The position numbers and the translations under genes are program-made. Of a stretch of 9,487 nt of DNA, positions 1 through 5,143 are shown one piece after another. Within the stretch, counting starts at the first letter, position 1; every line of letters begins with the position of its first letter. The notes beneath the pieces were generated by a model. It ran no database searches. It had not been told where the DNA came from and saw only the letters and a list, made by a program, of their open reading frames with translations. The DNA is from DATIXD01 sp035518875 (lineage in GTDB: Bacteria; Pseudomonadota; Gammaproteobacteria; Methylococcales; Methylococcaceae): positions 1 to 9,487 of the forward strand of contig DATIXD010000210.1 in the NCBI GenBank assembly GCA_035518875.1. Direction: 5' to 3'.

Positions 1-186
1 GTTGTGTACCCACCAGAAAAGACGCGGATCCAGATTCTTAGCGATGACGGATCGGAACAAGTAAACGGGAAGGATTGCAAAGACTTGACAGAGCCCCAGG
101 ACAAGGGTTTCCGCAGCATTTGGATAAACCTTCCTTGATGAAACCTTTTCCTCATTTCTGTAGCCATGGGTGGGCACACGATAGAG
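1..186 (-). other. Left flank of IS element; possible truncated membrane-protein frame
   Basis: This stretch ends exactly at the outer edge of the IS6 element. Read on the minus strand it is open for all 62 codons and includes a hydrophobic run (LVLGLCQVFAILPVYLF) that could be a membrane segment. The frame has no ATG, runs off the left edge of the window and starts at the IS junction, so it could be the 3' part of a gene cut by the insertion. Another minus-strand frame is also open over most of the stretch, so the coding call is weak. I do not recognise the protein. Confidence 0.2.
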
Positions 187-201
187 GGTGCTGTCCAGTT
201 G
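187..201 (+). repeat. IS6 left terminal inverted repeat
   Basis: GGTGCTGTCCAGTTG matches the inward-read right end with two mismatches in 15 positions. It lies about 70 bp beyond the transposase stop, where the element's distal end should be. Confidence 0.75.
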
Positions 202-269
202 TCGAAGACGCAAAGCGAGGTCTCTTATTGACGCACGATATTCAGCATCAAATGGTGGGATAAGTGCCC

Positions 270-975
270 TCAGGCAACACGATGGGCGCACGTTGCCTCC
301 TTCCAAGTTTCAAACGCCTGACCACGAGCAACGCGATAGTCGGCAGCCGTCGTCTGACGATGGCGAATTCGAAAAAAGTATGTGGGCGTGAGCCGACAAA
401 AACCTTTGGGCGTGCTTCGGTGACTTGAATCCCCGCATCGGCCGCTCCTTTTGTCGGGGGGTTGATGCGACAATTCAGCCCGATTGTTGATGCCCTTGTG
501 CTATCGGTGTTCGACGCCCGGCATGATTTCGCGTTTGGCCGCCCCGTAGCTCTTGAGCTTGTCGGTCACGATAACCCAGGGGACATAGTACAGCCCCTTG
601 AGCAGCTTGCCGAAGAAACGCTTGGCGGCGGTTCCGGTCACGTCGGGATTGAACCAGGACGTCAAGCGTATACCTGTCCTGATCCACCGTCCGCCAGAGA
701 TAGTGGTGCTTGCCGTTCATAGTGAGCACGACTTCGTCCAGGTGCCACTTGTCCCCGCGTCTCGGTTGTCGGCGCCGAAGGGTATTGGCATAGGCTTGCC
801 CGAACTTGAGCGTCCATTGCCGGATCGCTTCGTGGCTGACGATCACGCCCCGAGAAGCCAGCAGTTCTTCTACATCACGGAAGCTCAGTGTCAAACGGAA
901 GTACAGCCACACGGCGTGGCTGATGATCTCGGTCGGATAGCGGTGGCCGGCGTAAGGCGTGGTTTTCTTTTTCAT
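270..975 (-). pseudogene. IS6-family DDE transposase, multiply disrupted
   Basis: The product would be a DDE transposase of about 235 residues, the normal IS6 length. The ATG at 975 opens a first block containing YPTEIISHAVWLYFRLTLSF, the helix-turn-helix-like SHEAIRQW and the first catalytic Asp in KWHLDEVVL (about D80). Near 636-645 the frame slips and the protein continues in another frame as TAAKRFFGKLLKGLYYVPWV, with the second Asp in VIVTDKLKSYGAAKREI. A TAG at 501-503 then replaces a Gln in the VEHRQHKG motif. The frame goes on through NNRAE, which holds the third acidic residue. Two compensating slips follow, near 445 and near a T6 run around 375, before the end TTAADYRVARGQAFETWKEA. 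One frameshift, one amber codon and two compensating indels make it a clear pseudogene. Confidence 0.9.
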
Positions 976-1007
976 GGCTGAAACCTATCCAATTTCAGCC
1001 CTGCCAG

Positions 1008-1022
1008 CAACTTGACAGTACC
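1008..1022 (-). repeat. IS6 right terminal inverted repeat
   Basis: Read inward (minus strand) it is GGTACTGTCAAGTTG, the partner of the repeat at 187-201. It sits 33 bp upstream of the transposase ATG, the usual layout for IS6 elements. Confidence 0.75.
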
Positions 1023-1085
1023 GTTTCCAGTAATCCATGAGCCGCAGTTCGTTCCAACCACTACGTGACGTTGAGTGCCCGGTTT

Positions 1086-1112
1086 TGTCAATGAACCGGC
1101 CGTTCACTGACA
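1086..1112. repeat. 27-bp imperfect palindrome, possible orphan operator
   Basis: TGTCAATGAAC, a 5-nt centre CGGCC, then GTTCACTGACA: 11-bp arms with 10 of 11 complementary. There is no T-tract after it in either direction (it is preceded by TTTT on the plus strand), so it is not a normal intrinsic terminator. The shape resembles operators of dimeric regulators such as the TetR family, but no regulator gene is near. It may belong to a gene lost when the IS6 element arrived. Confidence 0.4.
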
Positions 1113-1216
1113 TCAGACACTGGTCATAATGGCCGATTGCCGCCACTCAACGCGTAAACTCCTCAGAGCGGCGAACGAGCGGATCCCGCTTGCACGGGTC
1201 CAATACAATGATTTGG

Positions 1217-1612
1217 TTAGGCGTCGCTTTCGCGTGAAATTGGGTTGTTCTCGATGTTCTCGTATAGCTCTGGTCGGAACCGAGGGGTGCAGATGGCGAC
1301 GAAGATCAGATCCCCTTGCCCATGGTTGGTAATCCGCTGACGGCATGACGGTGGAATGACCACTACGTCGCCGACGCTCACGTCCTCCGGGGAAAGGCTG
1401 CCGACCTCCACCCGTCCGCTACCCTCAAGGATGACATAACGCTCAGTTACTCCGATTACCCGATGCCATCGCGTGGTAACTCCTGGTATGACGCGCGCTC
1501 GGGCGATCGATACGTCTGGATCATCCGGGGTGTTGGATAGCTCGATGATGTAACACTTCTCGGGCGTATAGAACTCCGCATCGAGATTGATGCGCTTAAT
1601 GACTTCGTTCAT
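1217..1612 (-). CDS. Small single-domain cupin protein
   Basis: A 131-residue protein formed almost wholly of one cupin-2 beta-barrel. The first cupin motif is at residues 44-64 (GVTTRWHR, then TERYVILEG) and the second at 81-96 (GDVVVIPPSCRQRITN), followed by the C-terminal block AICTPRFRPELY (106-117). H50 and E57 are kept at usual metal-ligand positions. The second His of the HxH motif is Val here, and the His expected in motif two is Gln92, so metal binding may be weak or altered. I believe other members of this subgroup share that pattern. The substrate is unknown; cupins include sugar, amino-acid and small-acid enzymes as well as binding proteins. The ATG at 1612 has only a weak upstream GAAG. 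It follows the transporter gene on the same strand by 210 bp and probably has its own promoter. Confidence 0.85.
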   Translation of the reverse strand: MNEVIKRINLDAEFYTPEKCYIIELSNTPDDPDVSIARARVIPGVTTRWHRVIGVTERYVILEGSGRVEVGSLSPEDVSVGDVVVIPPSCRQRITNHGQGDLIFVAICTPRFRPELYENIENNPISRESDA

Positions 1613-1659
1613 CTAAGACTTCGCTAGCTGGCTAACCGCATATTCACTGACCAATGTAT

Positions 1660-1699
1660 CGGTGTAATCTAATTTATATCACCGAATTGTTTCTGTCCG
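1660..1699 (-). promoter_or_regulatory. Possible sigma-70 promoter of the cupin gene with flanking repeat
   Basis: On the minus strand a TATAAA -10-like hexamer (1673-1678) lies about 60 bp before the cupin ATG. A poor -35 candidate CGGACA (1694-1699) is 15 bp upstream, shorter than ideal. The -10 is bracketed by CGGTG (1660-1664) and CACCG (1680-1684), which could be an operator. It is the only AT-rich segment in the gap. Confidence 0.25.
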
Positions 1700-1751
1700 A
1701 GCGCTTTTTGGGGCTTTCGGCAGTCCAACCTGTTCTAGGGTGATGCCGCTG

Positions 1752-1770
1752 AGGTGCAATATGTGCACCT
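1752..1770. promoter_or_regulatory. 19-bp palindrome between transporter and cupin genes
   Basis: Perfect 7-bp arms AGGTGCA and TGCACCT around a 5-nt centre, 53 bp past the transporter stop and about 140 bp before the cupin start. No U-tract follows on the minus strand, so an operator or a weak RNA hairpin is as likely as a terminator. Confidence 0.35.
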
Positions 1771-1822
1771 TCAGGAACGTGGTTCCAGCGGTGGTCGAGA
1801 ACGAGTCCTAGCCAACACGGGA

Positions 1823-2902
1823 TTACCGTCCTTCGGTTTCCAAGACAGCCGGTTCCGGCTTGGCTACGTCCGCGATCCAATCCCGCCAGATCGATATGAG
1901 GACGGCCATCAAAGTTGGCCCCAGGAATAACCCGAGCAAACCGAAGTTTTCCAGGCCGCCGAAAATTCCCAAGAGGGTCCAAAGAAACGGCAATTTGACG
2001 GCGTTGCCGATCAATGATGGGCGAACGTAGTTATCTGCCAACAGGATCACGATCACGCCGTACACGAACAGGGCGGACCCGGCCGTGACTTGGTCCTGCG
2101 CCACCAGAACGAGCGCGCAAGCGCCGAAGATCAGTTTGGCTGCGAATGGAATCATCGCGAAAACCCCTGTCAGCGCGCCGAGCATGGCCGGATGACCCAA
2201 GCCGGCAAACGCATAGCCGACCCCGAGCAGCAGGCCTTCGCCCAAACCGACCAGCACCAGGCCATTCACCGTCGCGCGAACGGCCGCCATCGCGTGTACG
2301 GCATAACGGACACCGGTATCGCCGAACACTTTACAACTGCTCGCCAAGACCTGTCGCCCCAGGCTTTCCCCGTGCCGATAGATGAAAAACAGAACCAGCA
2401 AGGTTATCAGGAAGCCGAAGAAGCGATGCAGAATTTGGCTAGCAAGCTCTTTCGTATAGGCGACCGTCGCGCCGGTTCCCAGCCAACGCAAGGTTTCGTT
2501 TGCCGCCTCCGGCGTACCCACAGTTGTCATCCAAATGTCCTTTGCCCAGGATCCGACCCAGGGGAGAGTTTCCAGCCAGGCAGGGGGCGACAGACCGGTA
2601 TGTTGGGCTTCAATGAGGACTTGCCCGAGAGACTGCGCCTCCTGTAGCAGCCGGCTGAGACCGTATCCCAAAGGCGCCAAGATGATCACGCCGATTAGCA
2701 GGGTCAACGCCAGTGCGACCCAGACTGTGTTCGCGCGGCATTGCTCGAAAGACAGCAGCCGCCGGTAAACCGGCCAAGTGGTAATTGCGAGAACGACCGC
2801 CCAAATCAGCAGGCCAAGATAACTGTGTAGAATCCATAAGCCCAGCAAGAGCAGTATCAATCCGCCCACGATACGGGCGCGAACATCCAAATTAGTTGTC
2901 AT
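1823..2902 (-). CDS. AI-2E family (PerM/YdiK-like) membrane transporter
   Basis: A polytopic inner-membrane protein of the AI-2E/UPF0118 family. Members have been linked to export of autoinducer-2, other small molecules or cations; the substrate cannot be read from sequence. From the ATG at 2902 it is 359 residues, matching the usual 340-370. Two close N-terminal helices (about 10-41) are followed by one at about 60-82, a soluble central stretch (about 85-155), and a hydrophobic second half with four or more helices. The family signature DNYVRPSLIG starts at residue 290, followed by GGLENFGLLGLFLGP. A TTG at 2992 would add 30 residues rich in polar and aromatic residues, with no family likeness, so I prefer 2902. 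No strong Shine-Dalgarno precedes it. The start lies inside an 18-nt sequence repeated in inverted orientation at the divergent start at 3022. Confidence 0.88.
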   Translation of the reverse strand: MTTNLDVRARIVGGLILLLLGLWILHSYLGLLIWAVVLAITTWPVYRRLLSFEQCRANTVWVALALTLLIGVIILAPLGYGLSRLLQEAQSLGQVLIEAQHTGLSPPAWLETLPWVGSWAKDIWMTTVGTPEAANETLRWLGTGATVAYTKELASQILHRFFGFLITLLVLFFIYRHGESLGRQVLASSCKVFGDTGVRYAVHAMAAVRATVNGLVLVGLGEGLLLGVGYAFAGLGHPAMLGALTGVFAMIPFAAKLIFGACALVLVAQDQVTAGSALFVYGVIVILLADNYVRPSLIGNAVKLPFLWTLLGIFGGLENFGLLGLFLGPTLMAVLISIWRDWIADVAKPEPAVLETEGR

Positions 2903-3026
2903 GGTGTCGATTGTCGTTAGCTGGATAACTAACGCCAGGATACCCGTATTTGCATTACAACCGTAATACCAGCCCACAGCGCTCTGGAACAAATACCGTC
3001 GATTGGGGACAATCGAGCACCATGAC
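2898..3026. repeat. 18-nt inverted repeat spanning both divergent start codons
   Basis: The minus strand of 2898-2915 reads GACAATCGACACCATGAC and contains the transporter ATG. The plus strand of 3008-3026 reads GACAATCGAGCACCATGAC and contains the ATG of the small divergent frame. The two differ only by one inserted G. The similarity stops on both sides, so this is a short duplicated module and not a long gene duplication. It may hold a shared operator or translation control site. Confidence 0.6.
2999..3016. promoter_or_regulatory. Palindrome just upstream of the small plus-strand frame
   Basis: Perfect 7-bp arms TCGATTG and CAATCGA with a GGGA centre, ending 5 bp before the ATG at 3022. 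A third half-site, TCGATTG, lies at 2907-2913 just upstream of the transporter ATG. A repressor or translation-control hairpin acting on both genes is possible, but this is inference. Confidence 0.4.
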
Positions 3027-3147
3027 GATGAGCTTCACCGATTGGCTTTTCATAAGCCGCCTCTTTGGCTGCTTCGTCATCACCCTATGCGTCAAAGGGT
3101 ACGTCAGCTACAAACTTGAGGTATCCCGAAAAAACGGACACTCCTGA
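3022..3147 (+). CDS. Small membrane peptide frame, 3' end replaced by IS sequence
   Basis: A 41-codon frame starting MTMSFTDWLF, with one hydrophobic segment (about residues 8-28: FISRLFGCFVITLCVKGYV). Roughly the last nine codons (EVSRKNGHS) and the stop lie inside the apparent left end of the IS3-like remnant that begins near 3117. The native protein therefore probably went on and was cut by the insertion. A second ATG at 3028 is an alternative start. No good Shine-Dalgarno is seen, but the start region duplicates that of the divergent transporter gene. I do not recognise the family; it may be a gene remnant and not a functional small protein. Confidence 0.35.
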   Translation: MTMSFTDWLFISRLFGCFVITLCVKGYVSYKLEVSRKNGHS

Positions 3148-3240
3148 TTGGCAAACTAAGCCATCGAGGAGGTATGAATGGATCGTAACAAACAAGACTA
3201 CACGCCCGAGTTCCGGGCCGAGGCGGCCGGCATGGTAAAG
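3117..3240 (+). mobile_element. IS3-like element remnant, left end only
   Basis: A TGAGGTATCCCG end at 3117, a CGAAAAAACGGACACTCC segment, an AGGAGGT ribosome site (3167-3173) and then the start of an orfA-type gene give the layout of the left end of an IS3-family element. Homology stops about 20 codons into orfA. No orfB and no matching right inverted repeat are visible before the haem membrane-protein gene, so most of the element has been deleted. The right limit is an estimate. Confidence 0.55.
3178..3240 (+). pseudogene. IS3-type transposase orfA, 5' fragment
   Basis: The frame starts MDRNKQDYTPEFRAEAAGMV, the typical opening of IS3-family OrfA proteins just before their helix-turn-helix. 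AGGAGGT sits 4 bp upstream of the ATG. After about residue 21 the sequence (LTVCRRGNLCLPRW and on) no longer resembles OrfA, although the frame stays open to 3369. The helix-turn-helix, the slippage site and the whole of orfB are missing, so it is a non-functional remnant. Confidence 0.6.
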
Positions 3241-3347
3241 AGACTGACGGTCTGCCGGCGCGGGAATTTGTGTCTGCCGCGCTGGAGAGGGCCGATTGCG
3301 CATTCCGGGCCGGCGCGCAACCGAGGGTCAAAATATCAGGTGCGTCG

Positions 3348-4133
3348 TCAATCTCCCCGCACGGGATGATCGTGCGGCGGATCGGACCGCGTAATGGCAT
3401 TGCGCCTATCCCGGAAGGGTAGCTTGCGGGGCAGAATCCACATTTCGTACATCGACACCACCAGCATGAACACGAAGGCCATGGCCATGCCGCCGCCGCC
3501 CATAATCACCAGCAGGGCAAAGTTGGGATTCAGCTTAGTCAGCCACCAGGAAGTGATGTCCATCAGCAGAAAGACGTAAGGCATGACGATCGCTGCGCCT
3601 TTCAGTTTGCTCGGAACTCCCGAAGCCAGACTGAAAATAATACCGACGAACATGAAGATAAAGGCGATGCCGAACAAATGGATGTGCGACACGCGGGTCA
3701 GTGAGGAAACGGTGGCACCCTGGTCGGATTCTGCGCGCTTCCTGATGTTTTCGAATTTTGTGAAATCGGGGATGACGGCAGCTTCCGAGTTATGGCACAT
3801 GATGCAGCGTTGCTCGAAAATCGGCTTGATGTCCCGCTCAAAGGTTTTTTCGTCGCTGCCATCGCGAACCCATTGGATGATCTTGAAGCGCTCCTCATCA
3901 GGTGCTTTCGTCTTCATGGAGCCGTTCAGCTTGCTTTCCAACACCGTGCCGGAGCGGTTGCCATAATAGCTGTACACGATGTCTTCGATGGACAGTCCGA
4001 ACTTGCCGTCAGCCATGCCATGGGTAAAGAGGATCTGGACCATCGCCACGCCGTAGCCGACTGCGATGACTACCAGGTACGCGGAAAACAGAAGTTTTAC
4101 CGAAAATCCCAGGTTGCTCAGATTAAATGGCAT
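3348..4133 (-). CDS. Four-helix membrane protein with one c-type haem motif
   Basis: A 261-residue membrane protein from the ATG at 4133 (MPFNLSNLGFSVKLL). One helix lies at about residues 11-36. A soluble segment of about 110 residues follows, with a CIMCH haem-attachment motif (110-114) after FERDIKPIFEQRC, the classic context of a covalently bound haem c. An HIH motif opens the next helix (about 150-171), and two more helices lie at about 180-198 and 205-229. The haem segment should face the periplasm, with electron transfer likely but partners unknown. The conserved pattern HGMADGKFGLSIEDIVYSYYG stands out. I recall homologues in methanotrophs and nitrifiers, some oddly labelled as elongation factor, but cannot confirm it. 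An ATG at 4181 would add 16 polar residues. The last 15-20 residues abut the IS3 remnant and may be altered. Confidence 0.7.
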   Translation of the reverse strand: MPFNLSNLGFSVKLLFSAYLVVIAVGYGVAMVQILFTHGMADGKFGLSIEDIVYSYYGNRSGTVLESKLNGSMKTKAPDEERFKIIQWVRDGSDEKTFERDIKPIFEQRCIMCHNSEAAVIPDFTKFENIRKRAESDQGATVSSLTRVSHIHLFGIAFIFMFVGIIFSLASGVPSKLKGAAIVMPYVFLLMDITSWWLTKLNPNFALLVIMGGGGMAMAFVFMLVVSMYEMWILPRKLPFRDRRNAITRSDPPHDHPVRGD

Positions 4134-4138
4134 TTCTA

Positions 4139-4153
4139 ATTCAAAATTTGAAT
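4139..4153. promoter_or_regulatory. AT-rich palindrome before the haem membrane-protein start
   Basis: Perfect arms ATTCAAA and TTTGAAT around a single A, ending 5 bp upstream of the preferred ATG at 4133. It lies in the 5' leader or, if the ATG at 4181 is used, inside the coding region. It could be an operator, but it could also be chance in an AT-rich patch. Confidence 0.25.
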
Positions 4154-4240
4154 GAGCCGTTCGTACAGACGGTGTCGTCATCCCCGACGCTACAGGCCGT
4201 GTCGCGTAACTTGGTGTCAGTCATGTACTGAAGCGGAGCC

Positions 4241-4254
4241 GCAAAGATTGATCC
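4241..4254 (-). promoter_or_regulatory. Weak sigma-54 promoter candidate for the haem membrane protein
   Basis: On the minus strand GGATCAATCTTTGC gives GG-N10-GC spacing with a perfect TTTGC at -12, but a poor -24 half (GGGAT in place of TGGCA). A start near 4230 would give a leader of about 95 nt to the ATG at 4133. It is much weaker than the site at 4864-4879. Confidence 0.22.
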
Positions 4255-4393
4255 CGCCAGGGCTGCAAAATTGAATCGTTCTCACCGAAAGAAACCTTCG
4301 CAACTTCCGTAAGAGACCCCTGGCTGCCCAGGTTGAATTAGGCATCGTCGGGATACGGTAGAGAGTCAGTCCGCCGACGTCTAAAAACCCAAG

Positions 4394-4415
4394 CGCCTTG
4401 CTTCATTATTAGGCG
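4394..4415 (-). terminator. Weak hairpin at the end of the 102-aa gene
   Basis: On the minus strand CGCCT, a 12-nt loop and AGGCG, followed by CTTGGGTTTTTAG. The stem overlaps the stop codon of the 102-aa gene. The stem is short and the T-run is offset by about 6 nt, so termination would be leaky and read-through into the haem-protein gene is possible. Confidence 0.3.
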
Positions 4416-4717
4416 GTTTTTCGCGGCTCCGACCAAAGACTGGGTGCGCGGAGCTGTTGATTCTCCCGACTATACGAGACCTGAGACGGGAAAATATGGA
4501 CCATGGCACCTAGGTACTGATCGCCGATATCCACCGCTAGACGCGAGCTTTGTTCAGTTCCCGAGTAAGCCGACTCCATGGCCAAAATCTGCGTAGAGGC
4601 CACAGGGTGCCCGTTCAAAACGCTCTTATGCTGGCGGATGCAGAATCCGATGGAACCGACAAGCGTGGCCGTGAGCCAGCCGGTCAGAACAATTTCAACC
4701 CAGGTAATTTGGATCAT
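4409..4717 (-). CDS. Small single-helix membrane protein, unknown function
   Basis: A 102-residue protein. The N-terminal segment at about residues 5-26 (TWVEIVLTGWLTATLVGSIGFC) is a clear membrane helix or signal anchor, followed by IRQHK, so the tail may be cytoplasmic by the positive-inside rule. The polar C-terminal part has no motif that I recognise. The ATG at 4717 has AAGGGG 10 nt upstream, and that site lies inside the preceding 13-codon leader frame, whose stop is 4 nt before this ATG. Translation by reinitiation is plausible. A sigma-54 promoter about 150 bp upstream suggests control by the adjacent NtrC-type regulator. It is the most direct candidate effector of the two-component system here. 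Confidence 0.6.
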   Translation of the reverse strand: MIQITWVEIVLTGWLTATLVGSIGFCIRQHKSVLNGHPVASTQILAMESAYSGTEQSSRLAVDIGDQYLGAMVHIFPSQVSYSRENQQLRAPSLWSEPRKTA

Positions 4718-4721
4718 TGCA

Positions 4722-4763
4722 CTAAATCCCCTTAAAAATGAATAACGTCGTTGTGTTGGCCAT
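4722..4763 (-). CDS. 13-residue leader peptide with strong ribosome site
   Basis: Encodes MANTTTLFIFKGI and a TAG. It is preceded by AAGGAGG with 5 nt to the ATG, by far the best ribosome site in the window. The stop is separated by only TGCA from the ATG of the 102-aa gene, whose own weaker site (AAGGGG) lies within this frame. This is the layout of a translational-coupling or regulatory leader. The three Thr codons in a row and the later Phe-Ile-Phe could allow stalling control, but no attenuator hairpin is evident. It could also be a decoy, if the true protein starts elsewhere. Confidence 0.45.
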   Translation of the reverse strand: MANTTTLFIFKGI

Positions 4764-4863
4764 AGAAACCTCCTTCTGAGCCGGTTTCATAAATTAGTAA
4801 TCCTCGGCGCAACGGGGAATTCCGTTCTGTGGACGTTTGGGCGGCCGTTCTTAATATGGTGAA

Positions 4864-4879
4864 AGCACAAGTGATGCCA
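4864..4879 (-). promoter_or_regulatory. Sigma-54 promoter upstream of leader peptide
   Basis: The minus strand reads TGGCATCACTTGTGCT. Against the consensus TGGCACG-N4-TTGCW it keeps TGGCA and TGC with exact GG-N10-GC spacing. The predicted start is near 4853, giving about 90 nt of leader before the peptide ATG at 4763. The next gene upstream encodes a sigma-54 activator, and two palindromes suited to activator binding lie about 55-80 bp upstream of the -24 element. These support the call independently of the motif. Confidence 0.6.
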
Positions 4880-4932
4880 TATAAATAAGGCATTGTTCTG
4901 AATGGCGTTTATTGGTTTTCAGCGGCGTTGCA

Positions 4933-4960
4933 ATGTCCGACGACATTTGCAGTCGTGCAA
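4933..4960. promoter_or_regulatory. Paired palindromes, likely activator-binding site
   Basis: Two abutting 14-bp palindromes with identical architecture: ATGTC-CGAC-GACAT (4933-4946) and TTGCA-GTCG-TGCAA (4947-4960). Each has 5-bp arms and a 4-bp centre. Further TTGCA and TGCAA half-sites flank them at 4928-4932 and 4969-4973. They centre about 93 bp upstream of the predicted sigma-54 start, the usual position for enhancer sites of NtrC-class activators. Binding by the regulator encoded at 5144-6514 is inferred, not shown. Confidence 0.55.
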
Positions 4961-5098
4961 GGAATGGCTGCAAGATTCGTATGAAATTCCGGCAGGAAGC
5001 ATATAAAGCCGGAGATAGAAAAGAGCTCAGTGCGGCTACGAAGGGGAAACAGGGAGAATAACGAACAAGGTCTTGGCGCGCTTGTCGGCCCGCGAGGT

Positions 5099-5136
5099 CT
5101 AAGTTCTTAGGCCCACGGCCTGGTGCGTCACGACGC
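5099..5136 (-). terminator. Run of three small hairpins after the regulator gene
   Basis: Starting 7 bp past the regulator stop, in minus-strand order: GCGTC-GT-GACGC (5125-5136), AGGCC-GTG-GGCCT (5109-5121) and CTAAG-AA-CTTAG (5099-5110). The last two share a base or two, so they may compete. There is no T-tract, so this may be a weak or factor-assisted terminator separating the two-component operon from the sigma-54 unit. Confidence 0.3.
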
Positions 5137-5143
5137 TGCGCGC

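Larger units (their letters stand above)
187..1022 (-). mobile_element. IS6-family insertion sequence, decayed
   Basis: The element is 836 bp, within the usual size of IS6-family elements (about 0.8 kb). It is bounded by imperfect terminal inverted repeats: GGTGCTGTCCAGTTG at the left and GGTACTGTCAAGTTG (read inward) at the right, 13 of 15 matching. Between them lies one minus-strand transposase reading region filling nearly the whole element, as expected for the family. The 8 bp on either side (CGATAGAG and GTTTCCAG) do not match. There is therefore no target duplication, which suggests a rearrangement or an old insertion. The transposase is broken, so the copy is probably immobile unless supplied in trans. 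Confidence 0.88.

Noticed and set aside
475..975. A free-standing 166-residue transposase gene
   Set aside because: Only the first 115 or so residues match the family; the rest continues in other frames down to 270, so it is one broken gene.
1086..1112. Intrinsic terminator for the cupin gene
   Set aside because: On the minus strand the hairpin is followed by AAAACC, not a T-run, and it lies 105 bp past the stop.
2090..2647. A 185-codon plus-strand frame opposite the transporter
   Set aside because: Gln/Arg-rich composition with no recognisable motif; it mirrors the transporter coding sequence.
3178..3369. A complete 63-residue small protein
   Set aside because: The first 21 residues are the start of an IS3 OrfA, and the rest is unrelated read-through of a deletion junction.
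3792..4139. A 115-codon plus-strand frame opposite the haem membrane protein
   Set aside because: It overlaps the conserved CxxCH protein on the other strand and has no ribosome site or motif.
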